Positions 54,440-64,000 of a stretch of 64,000 nucleotides of DNA are shown one piece after another. Positions within the stretch are counted from its first letter, which is position 1, and each line of letters opens with the position of its first letter. Under the pieces are notes generated by a model. That model did no database searches. It was not told the origin of the DNA and saw nothing but the letters and a program-made list of their open reading frames with translations. The position numbers were made by a program, and so were the translations under genes. Location: positions 248,001 to 312,000 of the forward strand of contig JAQQWL010000018.1 in the NCBI GenBank assembly GCA_038363925.1. Reading direction: 5' to 3'. This DNA comes from Apiospora phragmitis. Lineage: Eukaryota > Ascomycota > Sordariomycetes > Amphisphaeriales > Apiosporaceae.

Positions 54440-55270
54440 AATATCAGTCACTAGCGAAACCTACGTCCCCTTCCCACTCTTTGGTAGTTTCCGTATTCCT
54501 GGAGTGTCCATTAAGCTACAATAGCGTCCCGCGTAACGGTAGATATAGCAAGTGCTGGTTTGCGGGCGCGAAACGTTGATAACATGATGAGCTCGAGTTG
54601 GGCGAACCTCGCCAGGGGAGCTGCTGGTCCGATTCTGAACCCATATTGACGAGGAGGAATCTCGAGCCAGCTTCTCTTCGGCGTGTCTTGAGGAGAAGTT
54701 CTTGTGCAGTTCAGGAGGATTGAGCAGTTGGTCCTAAAATGACGCGGGTCGCGAACCAGCTCTACGCTAACAACGGTGGGTTCTAGGCCTGGCCCGCTGG
54801 CTGCGCTAGTGCGCCATTGCTACTCTTCCGACCTGCACTCCAACAGTAGGGCCAACAGGTCTGCAGGCAACTAGGAAGTCAAGACCGGAAACAGCGCGCG
54901 AGGATCTTCGAGCTCTCGACGGATGCAGCGAAAGGAGAATACGCTGCTGGATGATTCAGGCTCCATTCGGGATCGGCGCACTTCGAAAAGAGTACAACGA
55001 GAGATAACGGTCGTGCGGACCAGAATGGTAGTTTGGCCTCCCAGTATCATTTCTGCATACTACTTGGTAGGAATTAGAGGGACTCCAGAGTGCCTCTCGT
55101 GAGCAGCAAGTGCGCCACGCCCGGTAATGGACACGACTATATCGGCGTCTGCTTAGGGTCCCCATTCGCTCTAAGTCTGCTGGCTTTGCTCATTTGGACT
55201 GGCGGCGCCATCAGCAGCTCTCTACTCTGGGGTCTACATCTCGCCTACCGCAGCTTAACAACGTAGAGCT
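54440..55270 (+). repeat. Dispersed repeat B, most complete copy (with the A start)
   Basis: Begins with the first 50 bp of repeat A (gtcactagcgaaacctacgtcc), then runs through all element B blocks found at 1375-1830 and 23470-24150. No open reading frame of size, no terminal repeats recognised, so it may be a non-autonomous or decayed element. Confidence 0.65.
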
Positions 55271-56259
55271 AGAGATAACTTTGAACCGACTATGAAGAAG
55301 CACTTCCTGATCGAGAGTCTAGATTCGCATGATGGGTACTGTATGTCTAATATGTACATAAGCTAGTATGACAAGGTTTTGAGTGCAGAGCCAACTGTAG
55401 AAGACAGGGACCGGCTGCCTTAGCAATCCTATCTGGGTCAGTAGCGAAGCTGGGGCCAGTTCCTGATTTGGGGCGGAAGCGTACCTGGGCCAGTCCTTAT
55501 GCTGAGAGGAATAACAGCCCAATGCAGAGCCCGATCCGGTCCCTAGTCGGGGCCCTTTCTGCGGACCTGGCTCTCGTACAACCAGGATATGAGGCAGAAG
55601 CCAGTTGCGGAACTAATGGCTAACTCAGATAAGCTATGTACGTTCTCGGTGGGTAGCCCCAAGCATCGAATTGGCTGCGGTGGGACATGAGGCTAGTTCA
55701 GAAGCGAGGTTTCCTAGACAATGGGCCAGAAGCAATACGAAAAGGAGCGACATCTGGCTCCTACTTTGCCCTGGGTCAATAGTGGCTAGCAGCCAAGGCG
55801 TCGCGCAAGGCGGTCGCCAAGGTTGGAAGTGCCCGTAAAGGATCTCAAGGAAACACGTCAGGACTTTGCGCAGCCTCCGGGTGCTGCGGGGATTTTTCCA
55901 TGGCGATCCAAAAAGACCTTATCACTCAGCCATGCGATATGCCCGTGCAAGTTGGAGAGCGTGAATACAATTGCTGACTAGAAACATAGTGAACATGTGA
56001 GACTCTATGGCCCAGCTGAAAGTGGTAAGCCGTTTTCGTTCCATTGGGTATTCCATGTTTCGAACCTTAATTCCGATAATTATAGTACAAAAGCTACAAA
56101 GGTAAGACCTCGTAAATCGGTATCGCAATATACGTATTTAGCATAACCTAAAACCGTGCGGTGTGTACTATGAACTGCGGGCGGATTCGAGGCCTGTGCT
56201 TCGAGACTCGATGTGGTAAAACTGTGATCGGTGTAGGCTGGTTACGGAGCGTGGCGTTG
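55271..56259. other. No recognised gene
   Basis: Nothing above the noise of short frames. Confidence 0.35.
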
Positions 56260-57992
56260 TTACGGTGCGCCTCGCCGTCTCCGTCCACGGTTCGGTCCGT
56301 CTGGGCGTTGCGAAAGGACATCGCGGAGGAGGGGGTCATCTTTGTCTTTATCGACGTGATGTACCCGCACATGCCTAAAAGGGAATCTGCGTTAGTATCG
56401 TTGGCTCCTCCCTTCATGCGACCAGTTCCAAGAAACAGCCTATCTATCCGTCCAAGACTTACCTCTGCAGATTGTCCGGCCGGGGGTATTTGTGTTCGCG
56501 ATCAGGGCAGAACGGGCACACATACCCCGGCGACTCATGGACCAAACCATGCCGTATCATCTCGTTCTTCCGCTTGAACCCCTTTCCGCCCTCGCTTCGC
56601 GGACATCCCTTGACGGCGCAGTAGTGGGGCCGCGCCGAGGAGTGGACGTTGGCGTGGGAGTTGAGCAAGTACTGCGTCTGGAATGGGGCCGCGTTGCAGC
56701 CGGCAAATTTGCAGACAAAATTGCTCGTTGGATTTGTCATGTTGTCTATGCTCATCCGATCCGTAATGGAACTAGCGGGGGTGGGCAGATCCGAGATGTT
56801 TGGCCTGTCTCCATTGTTGCTGCTAAATTCGGAGCCGGACCGCAGCCTATTGCCGGTGCTGGGAGGTGAGAACGCTGCATGAAACGGATTGAGGATCGGT
56901 ATGGAATGCGCCGGCGATGGCATACTGTGACTGTAGGCATAGTTGGGCGAAACCGGAGGCGAGGCGTGCGGGCTGCCCATGACCGGCATGCGGGACATTG
57001 CGGGCGGGGAATTCGGGAAGGATGGAGTGGGAGGAGGGTTGTGCCTCATGGCATGTTCTTTCTCCGTCATGCCGGGGTGGTCACTGAGCTGGTCCCCGAG
57101 TTGGGACCTGATGGGAGGTAAAGAAGCGTGACCGTTGACCTCCGATTGGGGAGAACCAATGGGCGGCAGGTCACCATGCATGCTGGGTGTCGGTAATTGC
57201 GTGGGAGACTTCGCATCGCTCGGATGTCGCAGGACTTGACTTGATGTTTGCCGCGGGGAGTACAAGTCTTGGGTTGCTGGTGACGTGTAAGGAGACATCG
57301 GAGGTGCTAGTACCGATTTGGGCGCTTGCGACATCGTCTCCCTCCGCAGAGGCAGTGGATGAGGCGTTCGTTGCTGCTGCCGCAGACTCGTGGAGCGGTC
57401 GCCATTCCGAGACGAGAACGTCTCTTGTGGGACAAGCTCCCTCTCACGCGGCTCCTGAACATCGCGCGGTTCGTCGGCCTGCACTGCCGACAGAGCGCTG
57501 GCTGCGAGAGATTTGAGGTCTATGGCGGGTGGTATGGTCGGGCGCGATTCCGGAGACATGGCCGGACTGTGCGTATGCTCGTCGTCTATTTCGATGTCAC
57601 TGGATTCGCCCGAACTTGAGGTATAGCTTCCCTCCTCGTCATCCCCCTCCTCTTCCTCCTCTTCTCCGCCCTCGCCTAATGATGATGCCAGTGGCCGACT
57701 TCCCGCCTCAAAGGCGATATCCGGCCGCTTTCCACCGTCCATGTACTGTATCAACACAGCATCGCCTTGGCTAGGGGGTACCTTTCGCCGACGATTAGAA
57801 GACTTGCGTTTGCGACCGGGGTTGGAGGGAAGACTGACTCTAGGTAGCGGAATTGCAGGCGGAGGGGGAGGGCGAGAGGTTGAGTTTCGGTCGAAGAGGT
57901 TTCATGGGCGGGCTGTTGCGGAATAGCCCTTCATCGGGGTCGTATATCTCGCTGTCTTGGGCGAGAGCTGGTCCGTCGAAGGTAGTAGTCAT
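56260..57992 (-). CDS. C2H2 zinc-finger transcription factor, one N-terminal frameshift
   Basis: Main frame 57757-56463 (432 codons), then an 88-bp intron (56375-56462, GTAAGT...TTTAG) and a last exon 56374-56260. Three C-terminal fingers: FVCKFAGCN...LLNSHANVH, HYCAVKGCP...NEMIRHGLVH and YVCPFCPDREHKYPRPDNLQR-HVRVHH, the last one completed across the splice. A Lys/Arg tail (NRGRRRR) follows. The middle is Pro/Ser-rich and disordered. Upstream, ATG 57992 opens MTTTFDGPALAQDSEIYDPD, but that frame ends at a TAG, while RVSLPSNPGRKRK continues in the main frame. The switch falls in a GA-rich tract (57857-57873), so one extra base explains it. It is either a recent frameshift or a sequence error. 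About 550 aa if bridged. Confidence 0.75.
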
Positions 57993-59519
57993 AGTTCTCG
58001 GCTGGTTCTTGGGTATATCGTTGCCGTTACTCGCGCATTAGTGGGCTTCGGTACGCGCCACAGCGTGCGCGGCGCGATGCTGCTGCTGCTCAAAATGGGA
58101 CCGTCAGATAGCTACTATTGCCAGTAAGTCTGCGCGACTCTTTTTCTGTCTCGAGAGACAAGTCCAGATAGTACCGTCGAAACAGCCCAGCCACTACGGC
58201 CTTGGGTCGGCCGAGGCAGAGGGTAAATTGCGCCGACGTGAGCGGTCGCGTAGGCTCGCACAAAGATGTCCCCTAATCTGAAGCAGTCGCCGACAGAGGG
58301 GATGGGCGCAGGTTGGTTTCGCGATCGGCAGGCGCAGCGGCGCGCAAACCTCCGTTGTGACAATATATTTAATTATTGTCTTGTGTAAGTTCGCCAAGGT
58401 TATGGTCGCAACAGGTTTGAGTGCAGTTGGCTCACACACACATGCATACCACACCATCCAAGAATGCGCGGCTCTTCGGGGGCGAGATACAGCGACACAG
58501 GTGGTCGGGGAGGCCAAGCATGGGCGGCGTACGAAAAGGGAGGGAGAGAAGCACTACCATGGAGCGAATGGGGATTTACAGCAGAGAGAAATAACTAAAG
58601 AATCCCCTCCACCTTTCCCTCCTCTCTGTGCCAGGAGCCAGGATAGAAACGATGGCGGTAAAGCGTCTAAGGTTGGAGCCCCAAGCTGATGTTCGACAAG
58701 TCCAGGCTTGGGACCTGACTCACGTATTTGCAAACCAATATTTTGTCAAGTTGTGTATGATCAAAATGCAGTGCATCCCAGCACTGACTTTTCAGTAGAC
58801 GAGTGGGAGCTGGCTAAGCAAGGATGAATGACGATTGAAAGGAATGCCTCCTTTCGAGATGGAGTTGGGTGTAGAAGGCTGGGTCGGAGGCCCCTGGACC
58901 CAAACCCCCAAGGCACATGTGCATATACGAAAGGCGCCTTGAAAACAAACCTCGAGGACAATGCCTGCATATTACTTGGATGAGAAACCTTGCTTTCCAT
59001 TGAGCTATAAGCCAGGATGTTGGATCAGGCCTCGAGTCGACCTCCGGCTCGTCCCGACTAATCCCATTGTTATATTACAAGGAAGGCCTCGGTGGAAAGT
59101 GGGTTGCAAGGAGCCTGACATTGAAGAGCTCAAGTTAACTCCTTGTTGTGCCTATACTTACAGTCATATTCGTCTTTTTCGTATCCTTTTCGGCCTCAGG
59201 GGGCTCGCTTTCGGTGAAGACGCCAGAAACTGAGGGAGTACTCAGGCCAGGGAACAGTGATAAAATATGGGATGCAGATAGTGACTGGCCGTGGATGCGG
59301 TATATTATTGACGAAATAGTGCGTGACGCACAACACACTTTCTATTAAAGTCAGGATGACCTGGAGAATATTCTTGCGGTGGATGACACGAAAATCATTC
59401 CCAAGGATCCCTCCAGATAGTTATCCTTAGTACCTACATTGATCCGAGGCTACTCAGCATGTTACCTCGCATAATCCCCTCCGTAATGAGCGTGCCATGG
59501 CCTAGGTCCAAGATGTGAG
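57993..59519. other. Promoter/leader and gene-free stretch
   Basis: About 600 bp of G+C-rich sequence upstream of the C2H2 gene is probably leader. Farther right, frames at 58961-59233 and 59148-59348 are unsupported. Confidence 0.35.
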
Positions 59520-59900
59520 CTGGATACATTCGATCCTTGTCGAAAGGAACACACCCTTGATCTTATCAAAGACAAACACCAAAGATTTCCTCCCTATGAA
59601 CCCGTCCAGATTCGGGAATTGATCAACGCCAGACTCCAGTGTGATGCAATCAAGGGTGTACAGGCCTCCCGTAAAGGGAACGTCGTACTGACCTCACTTT
59701 CTCTCACAGCCTCGCAGCTGCTGCTGGAGCAGCAGAGAGCCTCAACCAGCCTTTCTCGGTTTTAAAAATACCTTCATGCAGCTACACAACCAATGCGTCT
59801 TCAATTGTGACGTGGCTTGAAGAAAATGTGGATATCGACTGTGTGTCCCGGGTGGAAGACCGGATACTTGCAAGGAGCTGCCCTAAGATAGAACTCGCGT
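59520..59900 (+). mobile_element. Retroelement gag-like fragment
   Basis: A plus-strand frame reads PPYEPVQIRELINARLQCDA, then IKGVQASRKGNVVLTSL and TASQLLLEQQ before a stop. This resembles a segment common in gag-like ORFs of fungal LINE or LTR elements. Short, isolated and broken. Confidence 0.4.
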
Positions 59901-61343
59901 ACTTATACAGTTGCCTGGGTGCTCTGTTCTTACTAGTGCCAGAGCAATGCATTTTCATGGGTCCTATTTAGGAAACTTTGTGGTAGCTCAGGCGCATTGA
60001 GCCGACTGGTCGTCAAGGGGGGCAAGTGAGGATGTGTGGTCTTCTCGGGCACAGCGTCTAAAGGAAGCAACGCAGGCTCTAGCCCTTGTTCAGGTTGGCC
60101 ACCATTACAGGGGTCGTTTCGTAAGCTGATCCCGTCGGAGAGCCTCTTTGATTGGTCTCCAGCGAGCGACAAGGGAAACGGTGCGACGATCTCCAGTCTC
60201 CCGCTGATCTTGTCACCATCGGGGGAAGCCTTCCTCCTCGACCTCTCGAGCCAAGCGGCTTCCTTCGTGAGGAGTAAGGGGTGAAACAATCCCCAGGTTG
60301 ACCTGGCCGCCATCACAGGGGTATCGGTAAAGCAGACTTCGTTGGGCCGGGATTTGAGTCAGCTAAGAGCGACGTTGTATTTTCAATAACCATCATAGAT
60401 GACACTTTCTCATCCTTGGTCCAATATGAAGATCGAGGTATACCCACCCACCCTGTTGCAAGCTGGGGTGGCCATGAAGCAGCCATTGGCTGTTAGCGAC
60501 GCACGATACGACTCCCTTCACGCCGTGCTCATGGATCACCCAGGCGAGGTTGTCGCGGACATGTGAATCTGTCACATTCCCGAATGCCGGCCGTGCTTGC
60601 TTCCTCAATCTCACTATCTCATGTCCTGGGCGGTACAGACTCCGCCTCGATGCATATACGGCAGGATACGGACAGGCCATGCGCAAAGTATGCGTGGTGA
60701 GTCGCGAGCTCACGGTTTAAGAGAACCCAGTGGATAATGACAAACCGAGTAAGTCATGTCTTGTGCCGGAATTTATTACACGCGCTAAGTATCTCAGCTT
60801 CTTAGGGAAAACAGGTCTTACACAGAGTGGAGAAGCTGGACCAAGCCAGCTTGGTTGCATCACCCGGGATGGGAACAGAATGTATATAGGACCATGTAGC
60901 TTCCGACCACCGTAGTGCTTTTCTACAGGTCTCTTGAATATCTATTGCTATCCTTCATCATTTGAAGCATTGGGGAAAATGCGCTGCGTCTGCAACATAT
61001 GCCACGCGGACCCTCTTTGTCGATTCTCGAGCCTTACCAGGAACTCTTTGGTTCTTTTCGGTCATTACTGGCGTATGTTGAGACGTTACCTCCCCCCCCC
61101 CCGGGATGATTGAATGCCTCGATGTGTGCGGAACCCTAGTCAGGGGTTGTCACCCAAAACGGCCACAGCGCCAGTTTCACAGCTGCTTGTCCATGGTAAT
61201 CTTTACCCGAAGGACAAGTCGTATCACCTGGCATGAGTGCTCATCTCGCTTCCTCTAGGCGCAATTAATTTATCACTCTCTACAAGCGCTGGCGCGAACT
61301 CGACGTTGTGCCTTGTTTGTCCCCGACACCCCCATATTTACCC
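59901..61343. other. No firm gene
   Basis: Contains the weak frame annotated at 60393-60680 and a poly-C tract near 61091; otherwise upstream sequence of the WOPR-domain gene. Confidence 0.35.
60393..60680 (-). CDS. Hypothetical protein, 95 aa
   Basis: Frame from ATG 60680 (MACPYPAVYASRRSLY) to 60393; basic N-terminal half, then AWVIHEHGVKGVVSCVANSQ. No known domain. Possibly a chance frame. Confidence 0.2.
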   Translation of the reverse strand: MACPYPAVYASRRSLYRPGHEIVRLRKQARPAFGNVTDSHVRDNLAWVIHEHGVKGVVSCVANSQWLLHGHPSLQQGGWVYLDLHIGPRMRKCHL

Positions 61344-63166
61344 ATGAGGGGCCAATACCCCTTTCGCCTTTCGATACCTCACTTCATGCTGCCACCTGAC
61401 TTCTTCAACATGAAGGATCAGAGAAAATACGAATGCAAGTACTGCTCCCGTCTTTTCAGACGTTCTGAGCACAAGATGCGACATGAGAGGACTCGTCAGT
61501 TATCCCAACTTCCCACTTGTCTGTAGTGTGCTAATCGACCTGCAGATACGAAGGAAAAGCCCTTTGTTTGCGATTGCAAAGATTCATTTGCGCGATTGGA
61601 TTTATTGAAACGTCACAAAAGACTTGTGCATAAGGATGATTCGAACAAGTCACCGGATATGGCTGCTTCAGCCGTTGAGTCCTTGGATGTGAAATCGTGG
61701 AAGGATCCATCACAGCAGCCAGTAGGCGGCAATAGCACCGATCCGAGGCTGGACGGCGTCCCGGATAGTATCAACCAAAGGAATCAGGTCGAAGCGTTGG
61801 CGCTGTCTTTTGGAAGCGGTGAGTGGAAACCGAGCCGACTCGAGTCAAATATTTACTGATGAGTCTCCAGGGGACCAAAGAACCTGGATCAACGACATCG
61901 ACTTGCCGGAGAAAATGGATTTAGATATAAGTGGACATATCCCGTCCTCCAAGCCGTCTCAGACATCGTTGGTGCGATGGAAAGTTGATCCTTTTCCTTG
62001 CTCATTTGATGGCTCGGATAGCTGTTATCCCGTGCCACCATCGCCCGGAACGGTCCATGGAAATCCTTCTTCTAGGCTGTCAGTACCACTTTGCGAATCT
62101 TATCCCCTACCTGCTAGTGGCATTACCCACGTCTCAGCCTGTGCCCAGAGCCCGCTCGCGTCTCACGCTACCGTCCCAAATGACCAACAGCCTGCTCAAG
62201 TCGCTCGATCGCTGGGTAGGTTTGCTTGCGAACCTTTAGCTCCAGTCGCTCCTACCACCGATCTGACACTAGACGATCGTCGGGGTATTGTCAGCGAGCC
62301 CCATCAGAAGGCTCTCTTGCTGCATGACTGTGGCAACGGTGAAGGAGAAGAGAATCCCTCCAGGCACCAACCAGAGCAAGCTGTCCGGATTGGGAGAATT
62401 TCATCGCCCAAGAAAACCGCAGTGGACGTCGGACCACCAATTAGGCCGACATTTGTGGGCTTCATTGGATCGGTGATGGACGCTCTGGTCCTTTTCGAGA
62501 GTTGCTTGAATGGTACGAAGACCGCCGTCCGTCGAAACCCACGCAAAGATGAGCTGTCGAGCCTGATACGTAGCGGCAACATCTTTGTCTACCAGGATAT
62601 ATCCAGTGACATACACCGATGGTGCGACGAGCTGTCTTGGCACAGAGTTCTTCAACCCTCCAAACGCAACACGTTCTCAATTTACCGCGAATTAGTGAAG
62701 CAAGCGATGATCCAGGCGCCTAAGATCAAGAAGGGTGGTCTGGTCAAGAAGGTATTGGCAGTGAAGCATAACGGGATTAAACACTTTTTGGTCTCGTACT
62801 GCATTGAAGATATGGAGAACAAGCTACCCAGGCCTTCCGAGTGCTTGCAGATCACGCTGCGGGATGGGCTTATCTCGGACGGAGGCGGGCAGGAGACTGT
62901 TCTGAAACGAATATCCACGCCTAGTTATCAGAAAGGCAAGAAGCGGAAACGCCGAACTTCGACTGAGAAAAGAGATATATGCCGATTCGTTACGAAAAAT
63001 CCAAAGTATAGCCAAATGGACGTCTCAAACAATTTTAAGATACCCATAAAGTAAGTGCCAGGTTCTAATTTAACGAGTTCTATAAATCTGACTCCTACGT
63101 AGCTCTCTCCATAATATTTTACGAGAGAAACATCGCTGGTTGTCGCATGAAGAGGAAGTGAGATAA
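61344..63166 (+). CDS. C2H2-WOPR-psq fusion regulator, 555 aa
   Basis: Exons 61344-61494, 61546-61818, 61871-63050 and 63103-63166; introns of 51, 52, 51... range (51, 52 and 52 bp), all GT...AG with matching phases. Fingers: Cys31/Cys34/His47/His51 (YECKYCSRLFRRSEHKMRH), then Cys59-x-Cys61 with His74/His79; KEKPF is the linker and ARLDLLKRHKR the fungal-style second finger. A disordered stretch follows (about 80-330). WOPRa runs from FVGFIGSVMDALVLFESC (336) through LIRSGNIFVYQDISS and HRWCDELSW to YREL (about 416); WOPRb is GLVKKVLAV...HFLVSYCIED (430-455). The C-terminus (about 499-550) has a basic patch KKRKRRTSTEKRDI and a psq/CENP-B-like HTH (ICRFVTKNPKYSQMDVSNNF, then SLHNILREKHRWL). 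WOPR proteins (Wor1, Ryp1, Sge1, Gti1, Pac2) are master switches of morphology and virulence-related expression; they normally lack the other two domains. Start ATG 61344; MLPP and MKDQ are alternatives. Confidence 0.85.
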
Positions 63167-63872
63167 GAAGTGCCTTTGGTCGTTACTGCCCGTTGTGGAT
63201 AGTAACGATGGAGAAGTTCGCATCGATCGACATCAACAACCTGCCTGAAGAGGAACACGTGCTGTTCTACAAATTCGACGACATCTTCAAGGGCAGGGAA
63301 GAGGTCGTCAGGTCGTGGCGGTCACCCACAACCACTCAGCTACGGAGCTCACACTGCCACAATCAATGGAGCATCACTAGACTGGCCTACATGGCGACAT
63401 GCCCGTGGGGACTAGACTGCTGTTATGGTCTCCTATTGTTTTCTTTTCTTCTTTTTCCTTTTTTACCTGTACTCTATCTTTAGTCTGCCTGATGTGCGTA
63501 CTTGCCAGCTCCTAGGAGAGAAGTCAGAGATACGTAGGGCTTAATGGGTCCCACGTGCTCGTTTCTCGCGCCACACCATAACTCATAATACGATTTCCAT
63601 ACGGGCCTCATACAGCTTCACCGCGCTTTTGCCGCCTGTGCATACACATGCAAGCAACTGTGTGCGTAGTACCACTCCGTCTGAGATAAAGCCATGCATG
63701 CGCAGCTAGTGCTTTCAATGAAGTAAAGGGGCGTGCGCCCATCGGGGGAAGAGGCTGTGGTACCCTGGACTGTGGTCGGTCTGTATAATTAGCAAGGCAG
63801 CAAGCACTGGGCTATTTCATCCAGGAGAGTACATAACCTCCCAATACAAAGATTCTTTGGGGCCTAGTCAAA
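63167..63872. other. No recognised gene
   Basis: 3' flank of the WOPR-domain gene. A frame at 63193-63483 ends in a Phe/Leu-rich run and looks like chance coding of a T-rich tract. Confidence 0.35.
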
Positions 63873-64000
63873 ATGATATTGATCATCCCCGTTTTGACAA
63901 CTCTTTTCGCGGGTGTCTTAAGTTTGGACACCGATGGTATCAATCACAGTGTGGAATGTTCTGTTTGAGTTACTTGTACAACTGGCTCCAACGAAACACA
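63873..64000 (+). CDS. 5' end of a possible secreted protein, cut by window edge
   Basis: ATG 63873 in an AAAATGA context opens MILIIPVLTTLFAGVLSLD, a typical signal peptide, followed by TDGINHSVECS. The frame then meets a stop inside gtttgagttact, which could be an intron donor. Only the first exon would lie in the window. Confidence 0.3.

Noticed and set aside
60036..60316. Overlapping frames on both strands near 60.1 kb
   Set aside because: Mutually antisense, Ser/Pro-rich and without motifs; no basis to choose either.
63193..63483. Frame ending in a Leu/Phe-rich tail as a tail-anchored protein
   Set aside because: The hydrophobic tail comes from a T-rich tract and the rest has no family resemblance.

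Overview
This window comes from the nuclear genome of a filamentous ascomycete (Pezizomycotina); I cannot fix the class. The evidence is short 48-111 bp introns with GT/GC...AG ends and CTAAC/CTGAC-like branch sites, and the families present: a NACHT-WD40 STAND receptor, a WOPR regulator, a LaeA-like methyltransferase, a fungal pogo transposon, a Tad1-like LINE relic and RIP-like nonsense mutations. It is a low-density accessory region in which a few intact genes sit among repeats and many broken genes.

Layout. 0-9 kb: a bZIP factor, dispersed repeats, a one-pass membrane protein, a tandem-chromodomain protein and a small hypothetical protein. 10.7-12.9 kb: two decayed elements with in-frame stops, one a Tc1/mariner transposase. 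13.3-16.2 kb: an intact-looking NLR (Helo-like/NACHT/WD40). 16.9-19.5 kb: an ankyrin gene cut by a 2.2 kb pogo element with terminal inverted repeats and a TA duplication. 19.4-22 kb: an EST1-type domain gene and a PAQR receptor/hydrolase. 22-26 kb: repeats and a broken hypothetical gene. 26.9-29.5 kb: a C2H2 factor and an AIG2-like cyclotransferase.

30-43 kb is a gene graveyard: a LINE ORF1 relic, a truncated chromodomain duplicate, a sulfotransferase-family gene with one stop codon, an SNF2-helicase relic, a class III aminotransferase pseudogene and an O-methyltransferase fragment. 44-49.4 kb is gene-rich: a small four-pass membrane protein, a cysteine-containing secreted protein, a chromodomain protein, a PCL/Pho80-type cyclin, a Ras-like relic and a four-exon LaeA-like methyltransferase. 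50-55 kb: a frameshifted gene, a hypothetical protein, a probable GPI-anchored protein and a repeat. 56-58 kb: a C2H2 regulator with one frameshift. 61.3-63.2 kb: the most unusual gene, with two C2H2 fingers, a WOPR (Gti1/Pac2) domain and a C-terminal psq/CENP-B-type helix-turn-helix in one predicted protein.

The genes form no obvious single pathway. Several could act in regulation (bZIP, two C2H2 factors, C2H2-WOPR-psq, LaeA-like, chromodomain proteins), self/non-self recognition (NLR, ankyrin) or secretion. The broken sulfotransferase, aminotransferase and O-methyltransferase may be debris of a metabolite locus; that is inference. All splice sites and domain assignments were read by eye without database searches.
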